From: Treponema sp.
GTDB taxonomy: Bacteria; Spirochaetota; Spirochaetia; Treponematales; Treponemataceae
DNA length: 64,000 bases
NCBI GenBank assembly: GCA_017645785.1
Contig: JAGCNW010000005.1
Span: 53,936 to 117,935 of the forward strand
Reading direction: 5' to 3'
In this document: positions 25,317-33,410 of the stretch, in pieces
Position numbering within the stretch: position 1 is the stretch's first letter
Layout of the letters: every line of letters starts with the position of its first letter
The notes under the pieces: model-generated
Database searches by the model: none
What the model saw: only the letters and a program-made list of their open reading frames with translations
Told to the model about the DNA's origin: nothing
Program-made: the position numbers and the translations under genes

Positions 25317-26339
25317 ATGAAAAAACTTTCTAAGGTCTTGGCGTTGTTAGCCTTGACATGTGTATGGGGGGGGGTAACAGCCTGCTCAAACAATTCTGAT
25401 TCAACGCCGCCTGCCAGCCCCGCCAGCTACAAAGTGACTTTTGACACCGACGGCGGAACGCCCGCAAGCATCGCCGCGCAGACGGTGACAAGCGGCGCGA
25501 AGGCGACCAAGCCCGCCGACCCGACAAAAGACGGCTACGGCTCATTCGACTGGATGAACGGCGACAGCGTTTATGACTTTAACGCGCCGGTAACTTCCAA
25601 CCTCAATCTAAAAGCAAAATGGTATGTGGGAAGCAAAAAGCCGAGTGTGGCAAAATCGGCGGGCGACATCTTTTTTAAGGACGGAAGCGCCACGGCATAC
25701 ACTGCGGGGCTAACGCTCTCCGACGATCAGAAAAAGGCGGCGATAGCCGTAATCTACAAGATTGACGGAGCAAAGGCTTACGGGGTTGGACTTGTTCAAA
25801 AGCAGATTGACAATCGCGTTAAATGGTGTCTTGACACTGCAAATGGATATAACGCAGAAATAACAGCCATTCAGTGTTCGTGCGATGAAACCACTTGGAA
25901 TGTTGATTCTGTTACAGGCGACGCGGACGGAAGCGACAACTTTGCGGAGATAGGCAAGGCTCTTGGCTCTTATGACGACACGGGAACATTGAGCAACTAT
26001 CCTGCCTTTGAATTTGCGATAAACTACAAAGACCAAAAGCTTGGCGCTGAGCTCACAAGTCGCGTTGCGGGAACAGCTTACGAAAACGGCTGGTATTTGC
26101 CAAGCGCAATTGAACTTGTTGAAATCTTGAAAAAAAAGGATTCCGTAAACAACGCAATCAACTTATGCGGCGGCAATATAATTGACTGCCCTTCTGGAAA
26201 TTTTTACGTGCCCTCGTCTCAATTGACAACCTACTCTGGCAAAGATTCTTATATTCTTGGTGTTGATGGCAGCGATGAGTTTCCTCTTCATACAAAAAAA
26301 GAGCAAGGTTTAGCTTGCGCCATCCGCGTCTTCAACTAG
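25317..26339 (+). CDS. lipoprotein with InlB B-repeat-like domain; G9 tract in the signal peptide
   Basis: ATG 25317 follows CGGAGG. The 340-residue product has a signal peptide ending in the lipobox VTAC (Cys about residue 23). Residues about 38-100 (YKVTFDTDGGTPASIAAQTV, ending LNLKAKW) form one Listeria-Bacteroides/InlB B-type repeat, a beta-grasp found in surface proteins. The rest (NGWYLPSAIELVEILKK, LACAIRVFN) looks like a DUF1566/Lcl-type C-terminal domain. It is probably surface-exposed. A run of nine G (25366-25374) encodes WGG in the signal peptide; the present length keeps the frame open, and a gain or loss of one G would close it. Confidence 0.85.
   Translation: MKKLSKVLALLALTCVWGGVTACSNNSDSTPPASPASYKVTFDTDGGTPASIAAQTVTSGAKATKPADPTKDGYGSFDWMNGDSVYDFNAPVTSNLNLKAKWYVGSKKPSVAKSAGDIFFKDGSATAYTAGLTLSDDQKKAAIAVIYKIDGAKAYGVGLVQKQIDNRVKWCLDTANGYNAEITAIQCSCDETTWNVDSVTGDADGSDNFAEIGKALGSYDDTGTLSNYPAFEFAINYKDQKLGAELTSRVAGTAYENGWYLPSAIELVEILKKKDSVNNAINLCGGNIIDCPSGNFYVPSSQLTTYSGKDSYILGVDGSDEFPLHTKKEQGLACAIRVFN
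25366..25374 (+). repeat. G9 tract inside lipoprotein signal peptide
   Basis: Nine G residues spanning codons for Trp-Gly-Gly-Val of the lipoprotein at 25317. The reading frame is on at G9 and would be off at G8 or G10. Confidence 0.85.
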
Positions 26340-26365
26340 CGTTTAGGCGGGACGCTCCAAAAATG

Positions 26366-26402
26366 AGGCCTTTCCCAAAGCGGGAAGGGCCGCTTTTTTT
26401 TT
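26366..26402 (+). terminator. intrinsic terminator after the lipoprotein
   Basis: Arms GGCCTTTCCC (26367-26376) and GGGAAGGGCC, then CGC and a run of eight T. Confidence 0.75.
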
Positions 26403-26441
26403 CCACTAGAAAAAGCGCCGCAATAGCGCTACAATGTCCGC

Positions 26442-27734
26442 ATGAACATTCCATCAATTCCAATCATTTCAATAATTGTTTACGGAGCGTGGATCGCGCT
26501 TTTGCTTGTCGGAAGCCGCCGCGCAAAATTGGGAGCCTTTAACCAGGACTTTATGTCGCTTGAGGCGACGAAAAATTTGCAGGGCCTTGCCGCGCTGGGC
26601 GTGATTTGCCACCACCTTTCGCAGCCGCCGCAGAATGGCGGCCCGATGGACGCGTTGGGACAAATGCAGCTCTTTAGGGAAATTGGTTTTTGCTTTGTGG
26701 CGATCTTCTTTTTTGTTTCTGGCTACGGCCTCATAAAGAGCCTTGCCACAAAGCCGGATTATTTAAAGAAATTTTTGCGCCGCCGCATTCTTCCGATTGT
26801 CGTCTGCTTTTATGTGATGAACATTTTTTACATCGCTTTCCATTTGATTTTGGGAACGAATATGCCCACTTCGGAATGGGTGTGCAAAATTCTTGGAGTC
26901 GCGCTTTTGAACGACAACGCGTGGTTCGTTCCTGTAATCGTAATAATGTACGCCGCCTTCAAGCTTGCGTTTAAAAACGAAAGCTCTAAAGCCCACGCCT
27001 TTTTGTTTGTCTTCATCGCGATCGCGCTGCAAGTTGGCTGGTTCTTGTTCAACAAGCATTTCACTTGGTGGTGGGGCGAGCCTGGCTGGTGGAAAAAGCC
27101 CGGCGCCTTGTGGCTGGCTCCTTGGTACAAGCGGCCCGTGGCCCTTTGGTTTGAGGGCGAATGGTGGGTCAACTCTACAATCGCCTTCTTCTTTGGAATG
27201 CTGGCCGCGCAAACCGAAAAAAAGCTTTACGATTTTTTTACCCGCGCTTGGCTTGTAAAATTCATCGCCTCCGTTTTGCTTGTCGCCGCCTTCTTCGCGC
27301 TCAAAATTTATTTGTACGGCAAGAACATCCACTACTGGCTGGAATTTTCGGGCGACAACTCGACGCTCCCCCGCGCGCTTATGTTCAGCGTTGAAACCTT
27401 CCAAGTCTTCGCTTGGATTTTGTTCGTATATCTTTTGCGCATGAAGATTTGGAGCAAGAACAAGGTCTTTGAATTCCTTGGAAACCATTCTTTGGAATTC
27501 TACTTGATGCAGGCGCTTCCGCTAAGAGCTTTCTCCATTCTCTTTGGCTGGTCGGACAAGGGCTTTAGGGCAAAGGAAGGGCTGGAACTTTCCGGTTACA
27601 AAGACCAATTGATGGCGCTCTTGTACCTTGTCCTTGTTCTTGCGGCGACGGCGCTTTTGTCCGTCATCGTGAAATTTTTGACTAAAAAGATTTGCGCGAT
27701 TTTTCCAAGCGGCAAGTCTTCGAAAGGCCTATGA
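26442..27734 (+). CDS. membrane acyltransferase (acyltransferase family 3)
   Basis: The 430-residue protein has about ten hydrophobic segments and the family's opening region LEATKNLQGLAALGVICHHL with the catalytic-type His pair, then FFFVSGYGLIKS and the LKKFLRRRILPIVVCFY arginine cluster. Such proteins move acyl groups onto sugars or lipids at the membrane. TACAAT lies six bases before the ATG and there is no Shine-Dalgarno, so the message is probably leaderless. The stop overlaps the next gene's start (ATGA). The acceptor substrate is unknown. Confidence 0.85.
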   Translation: MNIPSIPIISIIVYGAWIALLLVGSRRAKLGAFNQDFMSLEATKNLQGLAALGVICHHLSQPPQNGGPMDALGQMQLFREIGFCFVAIFFFVSGYGLIKSLATKPDYLKKFLRRRILPIVVCFYVMNIFYIAFHLILGTNMPTSEWVCKILGVALLNDNAWFVPVIVIMYAAFKLAFKNESSKAHAFLFVFIAIALQVGWFLFNKHFTWWWGEPGWWKKPGALWLAPWYKRPVALWFEGEWWVNSTIAFFFGMLAAQTEKKLYDFFTRAWLVKFIASVLLVAAFFALKIYLYGKNIHYWLEFSGDNSTLPRALMFSVETFQVFAWILFVYLLRMKIWSKNKVFEFLGNHSLEFYLMQALPLRAFSILFGWSDKGFRAKEGLELSGYKDQLMALLYLVLVLAATALLSVIVKFLTKKICAIFPSGKSSKGL

Positions 27735-28609
27735 TTTCCGCCGCCCTTCCGCCAGAGTACGAAATTTTCTTGCGGCCCAACACCGACCGCGCGTCCTTTA
27801 TCCAAACCTATCTTGGCGCGCGCGGCGTTGAGACGGCCGTAATCGGCGTTGAAGGAAAGCGGCACATTTACGTAAAGCTTCCCCGGCAAGGCTACGACGC
27901 GACATTCCGCGTAAAGACAATCATCGCGCACTACGACATCGCGCCCGACAGTCCCGGCGCCAACGACAATTCTTCGTCGGTTTTTTGCCTGATGGATTTT
28001 GCCGCGCGCCTGGCCAAGTTTAACGGCGTCCACAATTGCAGGATTTTCTTTACCGACGGCGAGGAGCTTGGCTCGGAAGGGGTAAAGGAGCAGGGCGCTT
28101 TTTCGCTTGCCTCGACAATGCAAAAGTGCGGAATCCGCGACGAAGACATTTACGTCTTTGACTGCGTGGGCCGCGGAACCGTTCCCCTACTGGGACTTAA
28201 TGTTCCGCCCGCAAAGGCTCCGGCCTCTTTTGTAAAAAAGTACAACGCGCTTGACCAAAGCGCCAAGGCGATTTTTTCTTCGCTGGGCCTCAATTGGGTC
28301 AACCTTCCGATGCCCTACAGCGACAACGCGGGCTTTTTGGCCAACGGATTCCCGGCCGTGGCGATAACGATGCTCCCGCAAAACGAGGCCTCTGCCTACA
28401 TGATGGCGCTAAATTCCGACCCCGACCTTGTGCGCTACGTTAAAAATCAAGACGTTCCCGAAAAAAAAATCGCCGCGCTCCACCAGCAGCTGCCCTTGAC
28501 CTGGCGCCTCATGCACACAGACGGCGACAACATCGCCTCCCTGACCCCGCAAAGCTTTGCGATAATCGCCCGCATTTTGGACGCGATCGCGCTTAGGAAG
28601 ACGGTGTAG
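27731..28609 (+). CDS. M28-family metallopeptidase-like protein
   Basis: ATG 27731 overlaps the acyltransferase stop. The 292-residue product has the M28 zinc-ligand order: HYD in TIIAHYDIAPDSPG, Asp in GANDNSSSV, the Glu pair in TDGEELGSEG, Asp in VFDCVGRG and a late MHTDGDN. It lacks a signal peptide and so is cytoplasmic, unlike many secreted M28 aminopeptidases. Coupling to a membrane acyltransferase is unusual, and the natural substrate is unclear. It could act on a peptide or an amidated sugar. Confidence 0.8.
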   Translation: MISAALPPEYEIFLRPNTDRASFIQTYLGARGVETAVIGVEGKRHIYVKLPRQGYDATFRVKTIIAHYDIAPDSPGANDNSSSVFCLMDFAARLAKFNGVHNCRIFFTDGEELGSEGVKEQGAFSLASTMQKCGIRDEDIYVFDCVGRGTVPLLGLNVPPAKAPASFVKKYNALDQSAKAIFSSLGLNWVNLPMPYSDNAGFLANGFPAVAITMLPQNEASAYMMALNSDPDLVRYVKNQDVPEKKIAALHQQLPLTWRLMHTDGDNIASLTPQSFAIIARILDAIALRKTV

Positions 28610-28721
28610 CCGCTGCCCTCCATTCCAGAATAACGAAAATTTCCCTAAAGTTTTTTGGAATTCCTGCCGATAATGGCAATAAGGGCGGACTCTATCCGCT
28701 CAAAAATTGTTCGGAATCGGC

Positions 28722-30323
28722 ATGGTAAAAAGAAAGGTTAAAAAAGTTTCAAAAACCGCAAAACGAGTCGTTTGGAAGGACGTGAGCAACTTTGCGTCCG
28801 TGAACGACGAATTTGCCATGGATTCTTTGAACAATTGGACGACGACAATCGGCCTTGTAAAGTCTGTCATTTCCTTGGTGGAGCGGCGGATTGAGGGCTG
28901 CGAAGCCCGCGTTTTCATTCACGCGCCGGAATTCCATGAGTACCGCGAAATGGACAAGGAAGGAATCATCACGGTTTCTGACGACTCGCTTTTCGCGGGC
29001 TTTTTGGCTATGGAAAGCGGCGTCATTCCTTTGGAAAGGATGTTCGCTGAGAAGAACGTGGCCGACCCGATGCTGGGCGACATGTTGAAGGAGTTGTACG
29101 GCTGCCGTTACATCATGCCTGTCGTTCACGGCTTTGAGATGGTCGCTTTTTTAATCTTGTGCTCAAAGGGAAATTATAAAAAATTCATATTGAAGCGCGA
29201 CGAGATCCAGTTCCTGCAAAAACTTAACAGCCGCCTTCAAATAAATTTGTACGCCGCCTCAATAGCCATGCGAGGCCAAAGAAATCTTTTGAACTTAAAG
29301 AACTATCCCTTTGCCTTGCAAAAGCACAAGATGGTCGCCGACATGAACAATTCGCTCTTTGACGACTTAAAGGGAGAAATAACTTTTACGCGCGGCGTGG
29401 CTTACCGTTACGACGAGGACTTGCAAATCCTTTATCCATTTGCCTTTAGCAATGTTGAACGCGACAAGGTTCCGACGATAAAAGTGGGCGAGGGAATCTC
29501 CGGCCAAGTCTTTAAAAATTGGATTTCTGTTTTTGTTCCAGACCGTTCAAGCCATCCGGCCTATTCGCTGATGAAAGAGGAGCCGTTCATCCAAGGCTCG
29601 TTTATAAGCGTTCCTGTGGGAACGGAACAAAAGCGCATCGGAGTTGTGACAATCTCGCGCTCAAAGCAAAGCAAGGAACCGTTCAGCCTTGAGCACCAAT
29701 ACATGATGGAAATCGCTTCGGCTTTCTTCGCTTCCGAAGTGATTAACAGAAACCTTCGCGATAAAATCGAAGAAAGCAACTTTAGCGTAGTAAAGTCTTT
29801 GTCCAACGCGCTCGAAGCCAAGGACTTGTACACGGAAGGACATTCCGACCGTGTGGCCAACTACAGCGTCGGAATGGCCAAGCGCCTCGGCTACAGCAAG
29901 GAACGGATTCACATGCTGCGATACGGCGCGCTCCTGCATGACATCGGAAAAATCGGAATCACCGACGCCATCATAAACAAGCCGGCCAAGCTCAACGACG
30001 AGGAGCGCCTAATCATAAAAAAACACGCGGAAATCGGCTACAAAATACTTTCGGCAAACCCATACTTTATCGAAATCAGAAATTTTGTCCGTTACCACCA
30101 CGAGCACTTGGACGGAAGCGGCTATTACGGAAAAAAAGAGGGCGAGTACCCCGAAGAATCTGAAATCATAAGCTGCGCCGACGTGTTTGACGCGCTTACA
30201 AGCGACCGTCCTTACCGCAAGGCTTTGTCGCAAGACGAGGCGCTCAAAATTTTGGCCCAAGACATTGGCCGAAAATTCAACAAGAAAATTTACGATGCGA
30301 TGGTCGCTTTTGTGAACAACTAA
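28722..30323 (+). CDS. GAF and HD-GYP domain protein (predicted c-di-GMP phosphodiesterase)
   Basis: From ATG 28722 the protein is 533 residues. A basic N-terminus leads into an unassigned region. A GAF-like sensor follows (about 215-345; ILYPFAFSNVERDKVPTIKVGEGISG, FISVPVGTEQKRIGVVTISR). The HD-GYP domain fills the C-terminus (about 360-533; HSDRVANYSVGMAKRLGYS, LLHDIGKIG, HHEHLDGSGYYGKKEG, DVFDALTSDRPYRKA). The third signature residue is Tyr instead of Pro (GYY), with all metal-binding His/Asp kept, so hydrolysis of c-di-GMP is still plausible. No good ribosome-binding site is seen, so the start is uncertain. Confidence 0.85.
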   Translation: MVKRKVKKVSKTAKRVVWKDVSNFASVNDEFAMDSLNNWTTTIGLVKSVISLVERRIEGCEARVFIHAPEFHEYREMDKEGIITVSDDSLFAGFLAMESGVIPLERMFAEKNVADPMLGDMLKELYGCRYIMPVVHGFEMVAFLILCSKGNYKKFILKRDEIQFLQKLNSRLQINLYAASIAMRGQRNLLNLKNYPFALQKHKMVADMNNSLFDDLKGEITFTRGVAYRYDEDLQILYPFAFSNVERDKVPTIKVGEGISGQVFKNWISVFVPDRSSHPAYSLMKEEPFIQGSFISVPVGTEQKRIGVVTISRSKQSKEPFSLEHQYMMEIASAFFASEVINRNLRDKIEESNFSVVKSLSNALEAKDLYTEGHSDRVANYSVGMAKRLGYSKERIHMLRYGALLHDIGKIGITDAIINKPAKLNDEERLIIKKHAEIGYKILSANPYFIEIRNFVRYHHEHLDGSGYYGKKEGEYPEESEIISCADVFDALTSDRPYRKALSQDEALKILAQDIGRKFNKKIYDAMVAFVNN

Positions 30324-30335
30324 GCGCCGCGCGCT

Positions 30336-31658
30336 TTAGAATGTCTTTGCCGTTTGGAAGACGCCCTGCAAGGCTTCGAGCTTTTGCTGTATTACATAAG
30401 CGTTCTGCGACTGCAAGGCCAATCTTTGCGCGAGCATTTTACTTAGGAAGATGCCGTAGTGGGGATTCTTTCTGATCAAAGAAAGGAAAGCCGTCTTTGG
30501 AACTTTGATAAGCTTGCAGTTTCCGATCGCCATTACAGTTGCGGTTCTTCTATCGTTCAACAAGAAAGCCATCTCTCCGATGAACATGTCGCTTGGCGTC
30601 AAAACCGTGTTGAGCTTTAGGTTTACATAAACGCCAAACTTTCCTGCCACGATGAAGAAGAGGTCGTTTGACATTTCGTCCTGGCGGCAAACGATTTGCT
30701 TGTCCTTGTATTCCAAAACGTCAAAGGGCTTCATGATGCCCGGAACCGCGTTGACAGAGTTGATTTGGTTGGCTATTTGGAATGTGACTTGGTTTCCTTT
30801 TTCGTTGTAGACCAATTTTTTTACAAAGGAGCGGCTCAACGAAATTCCGCGGCCGTGGGTTTCGTCGTTGGTCGCGCGGTTTTCAAGCATTTTGCGCCAG
30901 TCAAAGCCGTCTCCGTTGTCTGTGATTCTAAAGGCGCTGGCTTTGTCATGGATTGAATAGTTTATGCGGATTTTTCGGCCGCGGTATTTTGGGTCTTCGG
31001 CCCTAGTCTTTATCAAGTCCATGATGTTTCCGCCGTTCATGAGCCATTCGCTTTTTTCTTGGTAAGAGATGTTCAAGTTGCCGTGCTCCACCGCGTTGGT
31101 CAAAAGCTCGCTCAGGGTCATCTGCAAGTTTCCGCGGTCGCCGGAGCTGATGCGGTTTGTGTTGTAAAGGTAGCTGACCATAAAGTTGATGTAAAAGCGG
31201 ATGTCCAAGGGGTCATTTCCGCAAATAAAGCTTCCTTCCTCGCGGCCGCCGATTATGTCCTGCATTCCGCGGGCGTACAAAAATTGCTGGTTTTGGTCGA
31301 TTATGCGGAGGAGGCGGGTAAAGTTTTGGGCAAATTCTTCTATTGTCAAGATTGAAAGGACGTTTTCGTCCTTAAGGTCTTCCAAGCGCCTGGCCTGGTC
31401 GCGGTCTTTGCAAACGGAGATGACGCCGCCGTAGTGGAGCCAAGAGTCCTCGTGGATGGCCTCAAGGATTTTGTCGCACCTTATAGAGGGCGAAGTGTAG
31501 TCGATTACCTTGATGTCCGGCAGCTCGTAGTTGATGAAGCTGATTATGCTGTCAGTGTCGCCAAAAATGTTGCAAGAAAAGGCCGAAAAGTTTTTGCAGG
31601 CGTTTGTTATCGTCTTTGTTACAATGGGATTTGTTGAGGCTGTGACAATTTTTTTCAT
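30336..31658 (-). CDS. receiver-like, HATPase (anti-sigma type) and cNMP-binding domain protein
   Basis: The 440-residue cytoplasmic protein has three parts. Residues 1-120 form a receiver-like alpha/beta domain (IKVIDYTSPSIRCDKILEAI). Residues about 165-300 are a GHKL ATPase of RsbW type, with N-box LSELLTNAVEHGN and G-box ITDNGDGFDWRK. Residues about 315-430 are a cyclic-nucleotide-binding fold (IVAGKFGVYVNLKLNTVLTP, MFIGEMAFLLNDRRTATVMA). It may link cAMP to a partner-switching phosphorylation pathway. GGAGCG precedes the ATG. It is convergent with the HD-GYP gene, 12 bases apart. A cyclase gene lies at 41851. Confidence 0.85.
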   Translation of the reverse strand: MKKIVTASTNPIVTKTITNACKNFSAFSCNIFGDTDSIISFINYELPDIKVIDYTSPSIRCDKILEAIHEDSWLHYGGVISVCKDRDQARRLEDLKDENVLSILTIEEFAQNFTRLLRIIDQNQQFLYARGMQDIIGGREEGSFICGNDPLDIRFYINFMVSYLYNTNRISSGDRGNLQMTLSELLTNAVEHGNLNISYQEKSEWLMNGGNIMDLIKTRAEDPKYRGRKIRINYSIHDKASAFRITDNGDGFDWRKMLENRATNDETHGRGISLSRSFVKKLVYNEKGNQVTFQIANQINSVNAVPGIMKPFDVLEYKDKQIVCRQDEMSNDLFFIVAGKFGVYVNLKLNTVLTPSDMFIGEMAFLLNDRRTATVMAIGNCKLIKVPKTAFLSLIRKNPHYGIFLSKMLAQRLALQSQNAYVIQQKLEALQGVFQTAKTF

Positions 31659-31768
31659 TTTGCGCTCCGATTCTTTCTATAAATAATAATTTTAGCGCTC
31701 TTTTTGCAAATGCGCAAGAAAAAAACGCGCGGTAAGGGCGGCCGACAGGACGGAATCCGTCTTTAAAC

Positions 31769-31797
31769 TTGCTTTTTGCGCGAATTCGCTGTAAAAT
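31769..31797 (+). promoter_or_regulatory. nitroreductase promoter, likely leaderless
   Basis: TTGCTT (31769-31774), 17-base spacer, TAAAAT (31792-31797), then ATG only seven bases later with no Shine-Dalgarno. Confidence 0.65.
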
Positions 31798-31804
31798 ATT
31801 TTGT

Positions 31805-32344
31805 ATGGATTTTTTACAATTGTCACGGGACCGCTATTCAGTCCGCAAGTTTTCAGACATAAAAGTTGAGGACCAGAAGCTTGAAAAGATTTTGGAGGCC
31901 GGCCGCTTGGCTCCGACAGCCAAAAATTCGCAAAGCCAAAGGATTTTTGTTCTAAAAAGCGACGAGGCAATCGCAAAAATCAGGGGCGCCACGCAAATGG
32001 CCTTTGACGCGCCGGTCGTTCTTATGGTTTGCTACGACGAAAACGAAAGCTACAAGAACGTCAATGACACCGCCTACACTTTTTATCCCGGCGGCCATTA
32101 CGACGGCGGCGAAGTGGACGCTTCCATCGTTACAAGCGCGATGATGTTCCAGGCGACCGAGCTTGGTTTGGGCACCCTTTGGGCGCGCGGCTTTGACGCG
32201 GCCAAAATCATCGAGGCCTTTGACCTTCCAAAAAACCTTCACCTTGTTTGCCTTTTGGACATAGGCTATCCCGCTCCCGACGCGGAGCCCAGCCCCAGGC
32301 ATTCGGACAGAAAGCCGCTTTCTGAGACGGTAAAATACATTTAA
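31805..32344 (+). CDS. nitroreductase-family flavoprotein
   Basis: The 179-residue protein matches small FMN-dependent nitroreductases: RDRYSVRKFSDIKV near the N-terminus (the R-x-S-x-R-x-F flavin signature), LEAGRLAPTAKNSQSQRIFV, IVTSAMMFQATELGLGT and the final GYPAPDAEPSPRH. It should reduce a small electrophile or quinone with NAD(P)H. ATG 31805 is chosen from the promoter position. The next gene starts 40 bases later and has its own GGAGG. Confidence 0.88.
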   Translation: MDFLQLSRDRYSVRKFSDIKVEDQKLEKILEAGRLAPTAKNSQSQRIFVLKSDEAIAKIRGATQMAFDAPVVLMVCYDENESYKNVNDTAYTFYPGGHYDGGEVDASIVTSAMMFQATELGLGTLWARGFDAAKIIEAFDLPKNLHLVCLLDIGYPAPDAEPSPRHSDRKPLSETVKYI

Positions 32345-32384
32345 TCGCCGCCTTTTTTGGTTGGTTGAAAATTTTGGAGGAAAC

Positions 32385-33410
32385 ATGAAAAAAATTATGC
32401 TTTTGGCCGCCGGCCTTTTGATTTTCATCGCGCTTTTTTCTTGCTCAAAGAAAGTTGAGCCAAGACAATTTTTAAACGACAAGTCTACCCCTGTGGAACG
32501 TTACGGGGCCCTGCAAGTTATAGGAACGCATCTATGCGACCAAAACGGAAATCCCGTTCAGCTTTGCGGAATGAGCTCCCACGGCCTCCACTGGCACGGA
32601 AAGTACGCCAACAAGGATGTAATCAAATGGCTGCGCGACGACTGGAACGCTGACCTCTGGAGAGCCGCAATGTACGCCGGCGAAAGCGGAGGATACGTCA
32701 ACAACCCGGCCATCGCCAACAAGGTGATCGATTCGATCGAGGCGGCCATCGAGCTTGGCGTTTACGTCATCGTGGACTGGCACGTTTTGCCCGAGCGCGA
32801 TCCTCTTTTGTATGTAAAGAAGGCCGAAGAATTTTTTGAGCGCATCGCTTCCACTTACGGAAAGTATCCCAACCTCATCTACGAGATTTGCAACGAGCCC
32901 AACGGAAAGGAAGTGTCTTGGGAAAAGAACATAAAGCCCTACGCCGAAAAAATAATTCCGATTATCAGAAAATACTGCGACAACATCATCGTCGTGGGAA
33001 CGCCTGTTTGGTCAAGCGACTTGGCCAGCGCGGCAAAGGATCCAATCAAAGGCCAGAAGAACATTATGTATACTCTTCACTTCTATGCCGGCAGCCACGG
33101 AAAGTCAAGCCGCAAGGTTTTGACAAAGGCGCTCAAAAAAGGACTTCCTGTTTTTGTCACCGAGTGGGGAACGACAAAAGCCTCTGGCGACGGCGGAGTT
33201 TTTGAAAAGGAAACTTTGGCTTGGACAAAGCTTATGGCGCAAGAAAAAGTTTCTTGGGCCAATTGGTCCGTCAACAACAAGGGCGAAGACTCAGGAAACT
33301 TAAAGTTCAACAAAGACCGCGACGCCAAGGGCGGCTGGGCCGAAAGCGACTTGCAGCCATCCGGCGTTTTGGTCAGAAAAATAATGCGCGGAGAAATCGA
33401 GTACAAGTAA
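32385..33410 (+). CDS. GH5 endoglucanase-type lipoprotein
   Basis: The 341-residue protein has a lipobox LFSC after a 19-residue hydrophobic leader, so it is anchored outside the cell membrane. The catalytic domain is GH5 (subfamily 2-like): the WHGKYANKDVIKWLRDDW start, VIVDWHVLPERDP, general acid/base Glu in YEICNEPNG, HFYAGSHG and nucleophile Glu in VFVTEWGTT, with SWANWSVNNKGEDSG after it. It should cleave beta-1,4-glucan or a related polymer. GGAGG precedes ATG 32385. The stop is followed directly by the GH13 gene ATG, so the two are coupled. Confidence 0.92.
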   Translation: MKKIMLLAAGLLIFIALFSCSKKVEPRQFLNDKSTPVERYGALQVIGTHLCDQNGNPVQLCGMSSHGLHWHGKYANKDVIKWLRDDWNADLWRAAMYAGESGGYVNNPAIANKVIDSIEAAIELGVYVIVDWHVLPERDPLLYVKKAEEFFERIASTYGKYPNLIYEICNEPNGKEVSWEKNIKPYAEKIIPIIRKYCDNIIVVGTPVWSSDLASAAKDPIKGQKNIMYTLHFYAGSHGKSSRKVLTKALKKGLPVFVTEWGTTKASGDGGVFEKETLAWTKLMAQEKVSWANWSVNNKGEDSGNLKFNKDRDAKGGWAESDLQPSGVLVRKIMRGEIEYK

